A stretch of 10,140 nucleotides of DNA, from positions 1-10,140 of the forward strand of contig DAIRGS010000258.1 of NCBI GenBank assembly GCA_036794395.1. Reading direction: 5' to 3'. Position 1 is the first letter of the stretch. Each line of letters opens with the position of its first letter. This DNA is from DASXMX01 sp036794395. Its GTDB lineage: Bacteria > Planctomycetota > Phycisphaerae > Tepidisphaerales > Tepidisphaeraceae. The translations under genes were made by a program, and so were the position numbers. Of the stretch, positions 1 through 7,760 are shown piece by piece. The notes under the pieces were generated by a model. That model was not told the origin of the DNA. It saw only the letters and a list, made by a program, of their open reading frames with translations, and did no database searches.

Positions 1-2
1 CC

Positions 3-1823
3 AAAGATGCCGCCAAAATCAAGGTCCTCGATCCCGCCTGCGGCTCGGGCTCATTCCTCATCGGAGCCTACCAGTTCCTCCTCGACTGGTATCACACCCA
101 ATACACCACCCCTCCCGCCGACCCAGCCGCCCTCGCCACCGGCAAAAACCCCGTCCTCCGTCCCGGCCTCCGCGGCGGATGGTCCCTCACCATCGCCCAG
201 CGCAAACGCATCCTCCTCGACCACATCCACGGCGTCGACCTCGACGACCAGGCCGTCGAAGTCACCAAACTCAATCTCCTCCTCAAATGCCTCGAAGGCG
301 AAACCAGCCAAACCCTCGGCTTCGAACAACGCCTCTTCCGCGAACGAGCCCTCCCCGACCTCGGCAAAAACATCCTCTGCGGCAACAGCCTCATTGGCAC
401 CGACATCATCGGCACCGACGCATGGAACGCTATGAGCGAGGAGGAACAGGGGAAGATCAACCCGTTCGACTACGAGCGGGCGTTTCCGGCCGTGTTCAAA
501 CAAAGTGGTTTCGATGCGGTGATCGGGAATCCGCCGTACATCCGTATGGAGGCTTTTAAGCCGGTCAAAACGTATCTTGCGAACGCATACCAGTGCCACG
601 ACGAACGGTCGGACCTGTACGCATATGTAATGGAGCGGAGCCATCGCCTTCTTCGATCAGCGGCGTTGTTCGGTATGATCGTCTCGAATAAGTTTGTACG
701 CGCAAACTACGGCAAGCCATTGCGTGGAAGCCTCACCAAGCTTGCATTACCGATTGACATCGTGGATTTCGCTGGGCTTCCCGTGTTCGAGGGCGCCACG
801 GTGCGTACACTGATTTACATTGCTAAGAAAACCGCAGAAGTTGAAGGGACACGATACACTCCGCCAGCGGAACGGGATCGATTTGCCGCGATCGCCTCGA
901 AGTTAGTCACGGTCGAAGCGGACGTCCAAGCGCGAAGTTATGAACTGGGACGCGGTTGGTTCGAGCGCGTGGACTGGTCCTTCTCTCGCCCCGAGGTCAC
1001 GGCTTTAATGAATCGGCTCAGATTACACCCCCGGTTGGTCCAGACGGTCGACGGCCAGATCTGTATGGGGGTCAAGTCGGGACTCGGAGAGGCCTTTGTG
1101 ATTTCCACCGACATACGAGACGCACTGATCCGCGCGAACCCGGAAGCCGCCGAAATCATCAAGCCGCTCTTGAACGGCAGGGACATCCGACGCTATCGCG
1201 CCGAGCCACAAGGTCAGTTTCTCCTCTACCTCACGCACGGAATCAACATCGGACGGTACCCGGCCGTCGAAAAACACCTTCGTCCCTATAAGACCGCATT
1301 GGAGCGGCGCGCAACGCGCCAGAACTGGTACGAATTGCAGCAGCCGCAGGAACGCTATTCTGCCTGGATGTCCGGTCCGAAGATCGTCTTCCCGGACATT
1401 GCAACTCATCCAAGATTCGCGCTCGACGAAGACGGGTATTTCGGCACGAACACGGTCTACTTCATCCCACGCACTGACCGCGTGTTGTTGGGGTTGCTAA
1501 ACTCTAGACTCGGCTTCCTGTACTTTCAGCAGGTGTGCGCGGGGCTTGAGGGAGGCGATGAAATCTATCTCCGCTTCTTCGGCCAGTATCTCGAGGGCTT
1601 TCCAGTCGCCGCTGCAACGCCGAACCAATCTTTGCGCCTCACCACTCTCGTCGACTCCATGCTCTCCCTTCACAAGCGCCTCGCCACCGAGCAACTGCCC
1701 CAGCGGCGGGAGCAGGTGCAGCGGGAAATTGACGCCACTGACCGGCAGATCGATCAACTCGTCTACCAGCTCTACGGCCTCACCGACGCCGAGATCCAAA
1801 TCGTCGAGGAAGCCACCGTATGA
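3..1823 (+). CDS. Eco57I/type IIG-like N6-adenine DNA methyltransferase with target-recognition domain (5' partial)
   Basis: Transfers a methyl group from S-adenosylmethionine to adenine in a specific DNA site, as the modification (or combined restriction-modification) part of a defence system. The frame is open from the left edge, giving 606 visible residues; the true start is outside the window. Seen: motif I DPACGSGSF at visible residues 10-18, the catalytic motif IV NPPY at residues 176-179 (528-539), a following segment typical of Eco57I-like enzymes, then a TaqI-type specificity region around KPLLNGRDIRRY (about residue 387). The C-terminus ends in a coiled-coil-like stretch and the usual IDQLVYQLYGLTDAEI ending. 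The nuclease domain of a type IIG enzyme would be N-terminal, so this window cannot tell a lone methyltransferase from a fused restriction enzyme. All 22 leucines before base 431 use CTC, whereas the middle uses CTT, TTG, CTG, TTA and CTC, suggesting a mosaic gene. The ATG at 432 is internal, not the start, because motif I lies upstream of it. Confidence 0.93.
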   Translation, partial: KDAAKIKVLDPACGSGSFLIGAYQFLLDWYHTQYTTPPADPAALATGKNPVLRPGLRGGWSLTIAQRKRILLDHIHGVDLDDQAVEVTKLNLLLKCLEGETSQTLGFEQRLFRERALPDLGKNILCGNSLIGTDIIGTDAWNAMSEEEQGKINPFDYERAFPAVFKQSGFDAVIGNPPYIRMEAFKPVKTYLANAYQCHDERSDLYAYVMERSHRLLRSAALFGMIVSNKFVRANYGKPLRGSLTKLALPIDIVDFAGLPVFEGATVRTLIYIAKKTAEVEGTRYTPPAERDRFAAIASKLVTVEADVQARSYELGRGWFERVDWSFSRPEVTALMNRLRLHPRLVQTVDGQICMGVKSGLGEAFVISTDIRDALIRANPEAAEIIKPLLNGRDIRRYRAEPQGQFLLYLTHGINIGRYPAVEKHLRPYKTALERRATRQNWYELQQPQERYSAWMSGPKIVFPDIATHPRFALDEDGYFGTNTVYFIPRTDRVLLGLLNSRLGFLYFQQVCAGLEGGDEIYLRFFGQYLEGFPVAAATPNQSLRLTTLVDSMLSLHKRLATEQLPQRREQVQREIDATDRQIDQLVYQLYGLTDAEIQIVEEATV

Positions 1824-1879
1824 GCGAAGCGCAGAATTGCGGGGCCGACCAACCCACCGTAGATTACATGCACACTTAA
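1820..1879 (+). CDS. Tiny ORF coupled to the methyltransferase stop by ATGA; possible remnant of a lost downstream gene
   Basis: The methyltransferase ends at TGA inside an ATGA overlap, the usual arrangement for a translationally coupled next gene. The ATG at 1820 opens a frame of only 19 codons (starts MSEAQNCGADQ, ends DYMHT) before TAA at 1877-1879. It may be the start of an ancestral operon partner cut off when the protease unit arrived, or a chance ORF. No family can be assigned to so short a sequence. Confidence 0.2.
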   Translation: MSEAQNCGADQPTVDYMHT

Positions 1880-1901
1880 GGCAGAACAGACAGGATCCCC
1901 A

Positions 1902-2750
1902 ATGCTAACGGCTGAAGAACTCGCAAAATCCTTGGCGGCGAAGTTTCTGGAAAATGGCAACTATGAAGCACTGGGAGCGGGGTTGAGCGACACGAGCATC
2001 GCGGAGTTTTCCTCCGCGGCCGCAATGGCAGCGATCGAAGACTCCTTCCGGGGTGAAGACGGGTTCGCTGGGCTCTCGGTCCAATCCGTGGGTTACACCG
2101 CGGGCGCAAGCGACGAACACGTGGTGGTCTACGTGACACGCGGATCAAGTAAAGCTTTGAAAGATGTGCCAAAAGAGGTGGAGGGGGTGCAGATCGAAAC
2201 ACGGGTCATGGGCAAACTGAGGGTGAGCCCTGCGCCCGCCATGGCCGCGACCGGTATGAGCTATTTTTACGAGCGCTCCGGTCGGATTGCCTGCGGTGGC
2301 AGCATCGCTCCGAGCCGCGAGCAGTATGCCGGGACGCTTGGCGCGTTCGCGCTTGGCGCGGGTCAAATTCGCGCGATTTCCAACAACCACGTCTTCGCCG
2401 CGTGCAACCACACACCGGTCGGAATGCCGATCTTGGGGCCGGCTGCGATGGATGCACGACCTGGCCGCCGGGCACCGACGGAGGTCTGCGTTTACCGTGA
2501 CATGGTCGAGCTTCGCAGCGGCGTGCCGGCACTTGTTCAACCCATGAGTCTTGACGCGGCGTTCGGTGAGGTGACCGATCCATCGATCATTTCATCGTGG
2601 CAAGGGGACGACGTCGATGGCTATGATACACCGGGATCCGTCCTCGAGCCGACCGCGGGAATCCGCGTCAAAAAATTCGGAAGGACCACCGGTATGACAA
2701 CCGGCACTATTGAAGCGTTGGTAGCCAACACCGTGGGTGTTGCCGTATAA
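1902..2750 (+). CDS. Trypsin-like serine protease, N-terminal part with His and Asp of the triad (frameshifted gene)
   Basis: This 282-residue frame holds the first two-thirds of a chymotrypsin-fold protease. Residues 1-110 form a separate N-terminal domain with the pattern VGYT...VVVYVTR...VP...GVQI...GKL. The peptidase follows: CGGSIAP at 131-137, AISNNHVFA with the likely catalytic His163, SLDAAFGEV with the likely Asp218, and a GRTTGMTTG strand near 260-268 that is typical of bacterial trypsin-like proteins with a GDSGS serine. The frame stops at 2748-2750, before the serine, which lies in the +1 frame (next entry). Skipping one base near the GGG at 2735-2737 would give one 362-residue protein. 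The ATG at 1902 has AGGA six bases upstream. A weak promoter-like pair, TTGCGG and TAGATT with a 17-base gap, lies at 1837-1865. No signal peptide is seen, so the protein is probably cytoplasmic. The gene is either a pseudogene, a sequencing error, or a case of recoding. Confidence 0.75.
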   Translation: MLTAEELAKSLAAKFLENGNYEALGAGLSDTSIAEFSSAAAMAAIEDSFRGEDGFAGLSVQSVGYTAGASDEHVVVYVTRGSSKALKDVPKEVEGVQIETRVMGKLRVSPAPAMAATGMSYFYERSGRIACGGSIAPSREQYAGTLGAFALGAGQIRAISNNHVFAACNHTPVGMPILGPAAMDARPGRRAPTEVCVYRDMVELRSGVPALVQPMSLDAAFGEVTDPSIISSWQGDDVDGYDTPGSVLEPTAGIRVKKFGRTTGMTTGTIEALVANTVGVAV

Positions 2751-2991
2751 ATCGCAGCGATTCACATCGCAGGTTTGGTTTCAAGACACTTGGACCCTTC
2801 GAGGCGATGGTGCGGACCCGTTCGCGTTGCCGGGTGATTCGGGAAGTTTGATCGTGACAGAGGATGGGAGCGCGGCGGTTGGATTGGTGTTTGCCGTCAA
2901 TGCGCGTGGCGGATACGCTATCTTCTGTCCGATCAGCGCTGTTCTCGCCCGGTTCGGCAATCTTCAGCTACTTAACGGTCATGGAATCTAG
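2737..2991 (+). CDS. Trypsin-like serine protease, C-terminal part with the GDSGS serine (second frame of the split gene)
   Basis: This frame continues the protease of the preceding entry in the +1 frame and overlaps its end by 14 bases. It contains LPGDSGSLIV, with the nucleophile serine codon at 2839-2841, followed by AAVGLVFAVNARGGYAIFCPI. That order (GDSGSL, a strand with VGLVFA, then a loop and the final helix) is what trypsin-like bacterial peptidases show around and after the active serine. The nominal GTG start at 2737 has no ribosome-binding site and would produce a useless half domain, so I read this as the 3' part of one gene and not as a separate gene. Its stop at 2989-2991 overlaps the start of the small prodomain-like gene. 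Confidence 0.7.
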   Translation: MLPYKSQRFTSQVWFQDTWTLRGDGADPFALPGDSGSLIVTEDGSAAVGLVFAVNARGGYAIFCPISAVLARFGNLQLLNGHGI

Positions 2992-3211
2992 CGACAAACT
3001 TCGCGATGCTGCCATCGCGCTCGGCGTGGAATTGCAGGACATTCCATCGGTCACGGGGGTGGGCGTCACTCAAAAGGACGGAGATGCAGCCCTTGTTGTC
3101 TACGTCAGCAGGAAACTGAGGAGATCTGAATCCACACGTGTACCATCGCACTGGGACGAACTTCCGGTGTTCATTTCATTGCTCGGAAAGGTCATTCCTG
3201 CGGCAAGTTAG
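2981..3211 (+). CDS. Small free-standing prodomain-like protein (76 aa) coupled to the protease
   Basis: The ATG at 2981 lies 11 bases inside the end of the protease, so translation is likely coupled. The 76-residue product contains IPSVTGVGVT, then ALVVYVSRKLR, VPSHWDELPVFI and LLGKVIPAAS. The same elements occur in the same order in residues about 58-110 of the protease (SVGYT, VVVYVTR, VPKEVEGVQI, GKLRVSPA). It therefore looks like a detached copy of the protease's N-terminal domain. In other protease families, free propeptide-like proteins act as inhibitors or folding helpers; a similar role in controlling the neighbouring protease is an inference. There is no signal peptide or membrane segment. 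Longer versions starting upstream in the same frame would lie wholly inside the protease, so ATG 2981 is preferred. Confidence 0.7.
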   Translation: MESSDKLRDAAIALGVELQDIPSVTGVGVTQKDGDAALVVYVSRKLRRSESTRVPSHWDELPVFISLLGKVIPAAS

Positions 3212-3267
3212 ATCGGGAAAAGGTGTTCAGAGCAGCGGAACGCTGATAACGGGACAACCCTGAAGTT

Positions 3268-3428
3268 CCGGGAAATTCTAAGGTGACATCCACCGGGGAA
3301 ATTCTAAGGTGGGCAGAAATACCGGGACAGCTCTGGGCAGAAATACCGGGACAGCTCTGGGGCAGAAATACCGGGACAGCTCTGAATTAATTTGGGCAGA
3401 AATACCGGGACAGCTCTGAATTAATTTG
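3268..3428. repeat. Tandem array of short repeats (GGGCAGAAATACCGGGACAG type) with flanking copies
   Basis: A 24-bp unit beginning GGGCAGAAATACCGGGACAG and ending CTCT occurs four times without mismatch at 3311-3334, 3335-3358, 3360-3383 and 3394-3417. Units 1 to 3 touch or have one base between them, and the last two are each followed by GAATTAATTTG (3384-3394, 3418-3428). Just upstream, GGGAAATTCTAAGGTG occurs twice (around 3270-3285 and 3296-3311), and a related ACGGGACAACCCTG is at about 3249-3262. Short CCGGGACAG-type boxes of this sort recall sequences flanking IS200-like/REP-associated transposases in many environmental bacteria, but no transposase gene is present here. Confidence 0.75.
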
Positions 3429-4012
3429 AGACCGTTCGCGGAAGTTGCAAAGGCGCATTCACCATTTCAACCGGCGTAATCCCAACCATACCCCCCGATC
3501 AGAAGTATCCGCTCTGCTTACGGCGTCCGGTGTCTTCCGGACGGGGAGAATCACCACACCAGCATCGGCACCACCTCGCCTTACGTCTTGTATGGTCTAC
3601 TCTCTATTGTCCGCCGCTCAACTGCTCTCGCGACCGCCGGGTGCCGATCCCCCGCCTTCAGAAACACGTTTCGCCGCGACTAAGAGGAGCGCTTTTCATT
3701 CCCCACAGATCCAACTCGCGACATTGTAAATGTAAATGATTGAATCAAAATACACATTGCGCACCCGCGCGACTGCCACCGTTTTCAATTCTCAATGATC
3801 AGTTGTCCATTCGCGGACCGCTTCCCGCCCACCGACCGCAACACCCCGCAACCCAGCCACGCACCGATAGCGGACCGCGCTCGGCCTCCGTCTCCCTTCC
3901 TGCCCACAACTTTCCTCACTGGATGAACCCGCCGTCATCTGCACGCCAGTTTCGCGATTTCCTCGCGCGCTGCTCATTTTCCGCCACTCCCGTAACCCCC
4001 TGACACGGCACA

Positions 4013-4144
4013 CCTTAGCCGCAACGCCAAAAACCATCAGCGCGCAGCCCTCCGCTCACCCCCGCGCGCTGCCCGATTTCGCACCCCACCATAACCGCCG
4101 AAGAATCCACGCCTTAGCCGCACCCTCAAAAACCATCAGCGCGC
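4013..4144. repeat. 33-bp direct repeat, two copies 99 bp apart
   Basis: CCTTAGCCGCA...AAAAACCATCAGCGCGC occurs at 4013-4045 and 4112-4144 with three mismatches, all in the centre (positions 12, 14 and 15). The 66 bases between the copies are C-rich and non-coding. It may be a recent tandem duplication or the remains of a dispersed repeat family. Confidence 0.65.
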
Positions 4145-4231
4145 CAGACCCCACCACGCAAAATAAGGACTTACAACAACCTCGCCCCTCTTCCTTTGGT
4201 CTACTGCTCCACCGCTCCACTCTCTACTTTC

Positions 4232-7200
4232 TCACGGCTCACCGCGCCCCCCTGCCCGCAAAATTCCGCCAATTGCAACGAAATGCAACGGAATGCAACG
4301 TCCACCGAAAACCGACCCCGACCCACGTCGACTTCTTACTGCACGGACAGAGAACGGAACCGCATCTGGAAGCTTGATCGGGCTTACCACGCGACCCCAG
4401 CCCTTTTCTGTGTCGCTATCGACCGCAATGACCTTTAGAACGAGTTGACGCGCTTTCGCGCTGTTCGGCGATTCTGCTAGTGGCCTGCTTCGATCTAGCG
4501 GCACGTTGAAAAACCGTTGCCCCCGACGCAAGTCCCGGAAAACTTCGGCTCCCTGAACGAAGTCACCAATCTGAAAACACAGCATGCCAAGATCGAACAT
4601 CCAGAGCGGATTATTAAGGTAGCGGGTGCCCTGGAGTTTGCTGATCAGATCAAAGCGCTTTCGATATTGCGGTTCCCGATGCCTATCCGGATGTGCACTA
4701 AAGATGGCATAACGCAAGAACTCGCCCAACGCAGTTCGGTCCACCTTTGGTCGATGAGCGGCGACCGCAAGTATCGAGCTGGCCTGGTCCAGCGTTGCTG
4801 TCTGGTCAGCAGCTACGGCATCTTCAGGAATCTGCCCACCAAGAACGCGAAGCGCGGCCAGCGCCCAGCCAAGCTCATTGTTCTTTTCCTGCAACCCCTT
4901 GATTACCGTTGCAGCCGCCTCACCCTCGAGCAGCCCGACGGCTTCACGAAACAGCTCGTTCCAGTCTTCCTCAAAATACGCCTCGGGCTTTGCCGAAAGC
5001 AATTCGATGGCCTCGGCCAAGTCCTCGGCAACAGCGTCATCGTGACCGCCAGCCTCAATTTGCCGTCGCACACGCCAAACCCTGTGGCCGGCGAGGTGGT
5101 AGACCGGATACGAGTTTCCCCAATCGAGTTCCTGCGCCTCGCGCAACGTCTGTTCAGCCTTATTGTCCAGCCATTCCCACATGTGATCCGGGTCGCCCGA
5201 CTCCAAGGCGAATTTTGCCCAGTGCAGATAAATCATCCCCAGGGAGGAAAGCAGATGAGCCGGCGTCTCCGATTGTTCCGCCGCGGGCAGTTCAAGCGCC
5301 GAAATCAGATCTTCTTCAGCATGCTCATATAGGGGCCTTGCCTGTGCCCACGGCTCGCCCTGCGTCACCTTGCTGTAAGTTAGTGCATGGCTATGCAAGA
5401 GCGATGCGCTCTGGATCACCAAGTGTTCCGGCAACCAAGAAAACGCCTCACGAATGAGGCCGCGTTCTTTCCATTGCCAATCCCTGAACTCGCGATCCAC
5501 ACCTTTTCTTTGAATACGCAGATATCGCGACCCGGCTTCTTCAGCAAAATGCCGATGCTCGATGACCCCGGGCTTGAGTCGACCAAAGAGCGTAGCCAAA
5601 ATCGATAGCGGATACCGTGGCGGACGACCCGGCTCCCATTTCATCGCCAAGGCGCAGATCTCTTTGGCAATGTCCCGGACAAGAACAAATTCGCGATCCG
5701 CTGATCCGTCATTCGATCCCAGGGCCGAGAGGATGAGCTGCCCGTACTGGTTGTGGCAGAGCTTGAAGGAAAGCGGCTCAGTATAAAATGCAACAGAGGT
5801 GAGCGCACCAACGCGACGTCCATCATCGCTCGGCGACGAAGGATCCGCCTCGGGGATCCTGGCGGATACCAGATCGCACTTCTGTAGTTCAGCGGTCACT
5901 TGCAGTATGCGATCCAATGGCACACCGCTTAGGTGCGACAGGACATGACTGGGGACCGCCAACCCCAACGAGCTCGTAGCCGCCAGCACCATCATTGCGG
6001 TTGCGAGATCCGCAAGATCAGTTTCAGGAAGTTCGGCGAGGGTGTGTCCCATTTTCAAAGATGGGACCACTGGTGTCGTCGGCGATGCAACGCCAGCGAC
6101 CGGAAGTTGAGAATGCTGCTTGTGGGCGCGACGCAGGCGCGCAATCAGCCTTGCGCCGAGTTTGGCATCGTGGCCCCAATCGTCGGTGAGAAGAATGGAC
6201 ATCGCAATGAGCAGTGGGCAGCGAGCACCTGTCGCTGCGGCCTGCATCTGCTGCAGCCAATCAACAGGCAGTCGCAATCCAAACTTTTCCAGCCGCATTT
6301 TCGCCCAGTTTCCGAGCGATGCCTGTTCACCAAAACTGATCGCGGACCTTAACACGTCTCCGCTTAGCTCTTCGACGCCACGGCTGATCACGGCAGCGGG
6401 CCGTTCCAATTTCTCGTCGTCACGCAATGGACGGGCCTGGATCACCAACACCCTCCGCGAGTCGCGATCAAGCCGCGCGGGGAGGTCGCGCAATAAGGCC
6501 ATCGCATCATTCAGAACTGAATCGGTATCGAACACTAGCACTGCCGGCCGCGTGGCATCGGGGCCCTCTAGATCGCGATATAGATCGGTGAGAAATGCCC
6601 GCAGCCGATTGTAGTTGAATTGGGATGTGGCACCGCGATGAATCAGCGTTGGACAACCCAGACGCGCGGTGTGATACGCAAGCTGGCCCAGAAGAACTGT
6701 AACCCCGGAGCCGAACTCGGCCGGTACCGCAATTCGCACCACCCTTACTTTCCCCTCGCCAAGTTGCTCAATCTGCCGGCTAATGAGATCGCGATACGGG
6801 CGTATGGCGTCGCGTTGCCATTCCATCTGCCCTGCAAAACAACGCCAAGCTGCGCCATCACCGCGCAAAAGCCCGCGGAGGGCGTCCTTCTCATCTGAAT
6901 CTTCAGGATCCGGGTCGCGGACATCTCGTTCGGTTAGCAGATCAAAGTCTTGGGTAATTGGTGGTTCGCGACGGAGCAGCTCCGCGAGCGGAAGAGAGGA
7001 CCGACCCACGCGTATTGTAGGAGTAGCAATCGGCTCAATGCGGAGCTGATCAAGCTCGCGCAGGACATCGACTAGCGGCCGCGGATCGAATGTTAGCATG
7101 GCAGCTACTGACGGATATTTTCTTGCAAAGGTATCGAGCGCGGGAGCATGAACGATTGGATCGACGCCGGCGACTACTAGCAACCGAAGGTCTTGGGCAA

Positions 7201-7735
7201 TGCGACCCGCCCGCGCAATGCTCTTAAGCGCTCGATCCGCGTCGCCCGAGGTATCGAGCACCAGGACCGCGGCTCCGATTCGGGAAAGCTGTCGCACCTT
7301 TGCGGCGCGAGCTTCTTCACGCAGGATTTCGTCGAGGGCGTCGGCTGTCGGCGCGCGCCCATCCATGTACATGAATGGGCAGATGTCCGCGAAGGCAAAA
7401 TGTAGTCCAAGGACGTCCGTTAAGTCATTTGGTACTTCGACGATCTGACGTCGGTAATCAGAAGCCTTCCATCGCGCGACGAGCTCCGTGGCGAAGGATG
7501 GATTTTCTGATTCGGACCATACGCCGATCCATTGTGGACGCGCAAGGAAAGATCGGCCTGCATCGTCGTCAGGCAGTTTGCTATCGTTGGACAACCAGAG
7601 GGCCACGTCGCCCTTGGCAAGCGCGGAAGCCAGCTCCGGCAAATAACCGGCTGTTTTCACGGGATCATTGTATCGCCGAAGTCGGGGGATGGCATCCCGG
7701 AGGGACATTGGCATCCGTGGTGACCCCGCGGACAT
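4232..7735 (-). CDS. Large SIR2/STAND-like P-loop protein with TPR-like C-terminus, candidate defence protein
   Basis: About 1,167 residues; the ATG at 7735 is used because the longer reading begins with TTG (ATG 7708, giving MSLRD, is an alternative). Residues about 30-235 look like a Rossmann domain. LASALAKGDVALWLSNDS resembles the opening L..AL..G...FLGAG.S of SIR2-like domains, with the nucleotide-binding GAG replaced. RGDGAAWRCFAGQ at about 292-304 resembles the element before the P-loop in SIR2-STAND proteins. The P-loop equivalent is VPAEFGSGVTVLL (338-350), with Val where the Walker A lysine should be, and a Walker B-like AVLVFDTDS lies at 399-407. Residues about 700-1080 are helical and TPR-like, as in STAND sensors. 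The unit follows the McrC-like gene by 25 bp on the same strand, implying co-transcription. NTP and NAD binding are doubtful given the lost residues. The last 30 or so residues look like read-through after a slip near 4312-4324. Role inferred: phage sensing or signal relay. Confidence 0.72.
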   Translation of the reverse strand: MSAGSPRMPMSLRDAIPRLRRYNDPVKTAGYLPELASALAKGDVALWLSNDSKLPDDDAGRSFLARPQWIGVWSESENPSFATELVARWKASDYRRQIVEVPNDLTDVLGLHFAFADICPFMYMDGRAPTADALDEILREEARAAKVRQLSRIGAAVLVLDTSGDADRALKSIARAGRIAQDLRLLVVAGVDPIVHAPALDTFARKYPSVAAMLTFDPRPLVDVLRELDQLRIEPIATPTIRVGRSSLPLAELLRREPPITQDFDLLTERDVRDPDPEDSDEKDALRGLLRGDGAAWRCFAGQMEWQRDAIRPYRDLISRQIEQLGEGKVRVVRIAVPAEFGSGVTVLLGQLAYHTARLGCPTLIHRGATSQFNYNRLRAFLTDLYRDLEGPDATRPAVLVFDTDSVLNDAMALLRDLPARLDRDSRRVLVIQARPLRDDEKLERPAAVISRGVEELSGDVLRSAISFGEQASLGNWAKMRLEKFGLRLPVDWLQQMQAAATGARCPLLIAMSILLTDDWGHDAKLGARLIARLRRAHKQHSQLPVAGVASPTTPVVPSLKMGHTLAELPETDLADLATAMMVLAATSSLGLAVPSHVLSHLSGVPLDRILQVTAELQKCDLVSARIPEADPSSPSDDGRRVGALTSVAFYTEPLSFKLCHNQYGQLILSALGSNDGSADREFVLVRDIAKEICALAMKWEPGRPPRYPLSILATLFGRLKPGVIEHRHFAEEAGSRYLRIQRKGVDREFRDWQWKERGLIREAFSWLPEHLVIQSASLLHSHALTYSKVTQGEPWAQARPLYEHAEEDLISALELPAAEQSETPAHLLSSLGMIYLHWAKFALESGDPDHMWEWLDNKAEQTLREAQELDWGNSYPVYHLAGHRVWRVRRQIEAGGHDDAVAEDLAEAIELLSAKPEAYFEEDWNELFREAVGLLEGEAAATVIKGLQEKNNELGWALAALRVLGGQIPEDAVAADQTATLDQASSILAVAAHRPKVDRTALGEFLRYAIFSAHPDRHREPQYRKRFDLISKLQGTRYLNNPLWMFDLGMLCFQIGDFVQGAEVFRDLRRGQRFFNVPLDRSRPLAESPNSAKARQLVLKVIAVDSDTEKGWGRVVSPIKLPDAVPFSVRAVRSRRGSGSVFGGRCIPLHFVAIGGILRAGGRGEP

Positions 7736-7760
7736 CAAGTCAGACGTTCAGCGCGGGGAA

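Larger units (their letters stand above)
3212..4231. other. About 1 kb without a convincing gene: repeats and C-rich tract
   Basis: No frame here gives a recognisable protein; the short open frames are rich in Pro, Arg, Ser and His, as expected from C-rich non-coding DNA. The first 220 bases hold a tandem repeat array (listed separately). A perfect 6-bp hairpin, GTCCGG and CCGGAC around a 6-base loop, sits at 3525-3542, without a following T run. A second small hairpin, CAGCG-GAA-CGCTG, is at 3233-3245, just after the prodomain gene. From about 3750 to 4230 the plus strand is markedly C-rich and G-poor and contains a 33-bp direct repeat. The region separates two convergent gene groups, so it should include terminators for both, but I see no classical one. 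Confidence 0.6.

Noticed and set aside
51..644. 197-residue open frame on the minus strand over the methyltransferase start
   Set aside because: It is a mirror of the C-rich coding strand, giving long Glu, Ala and Val runs, and overlaps motif I of the methyltransferase on the opposite strand.
3311..3417. Repeat array as a possible CRISPR
   Set aside because: The 24-bp units touch each other or are parted by one base or by the same 10-base linker, so there are no unique spacers, and no cas gene is nearby.
3445..3739. Open plus-strand frames of 69-94 residues after the repeat array
   Set aside because: Composition is Pro, Ser, Arg and His-rich in several frames at once, as in non-coding C-rich DNA, and no start with a ribosome-binding site is seen.
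4517..5332. 271-residue plus-strand open frame
   Set aside because: It is antisense to the TPR-like part of the large minus-strand gene, has no recognisable motif and breaks no conserved feature of that gene.
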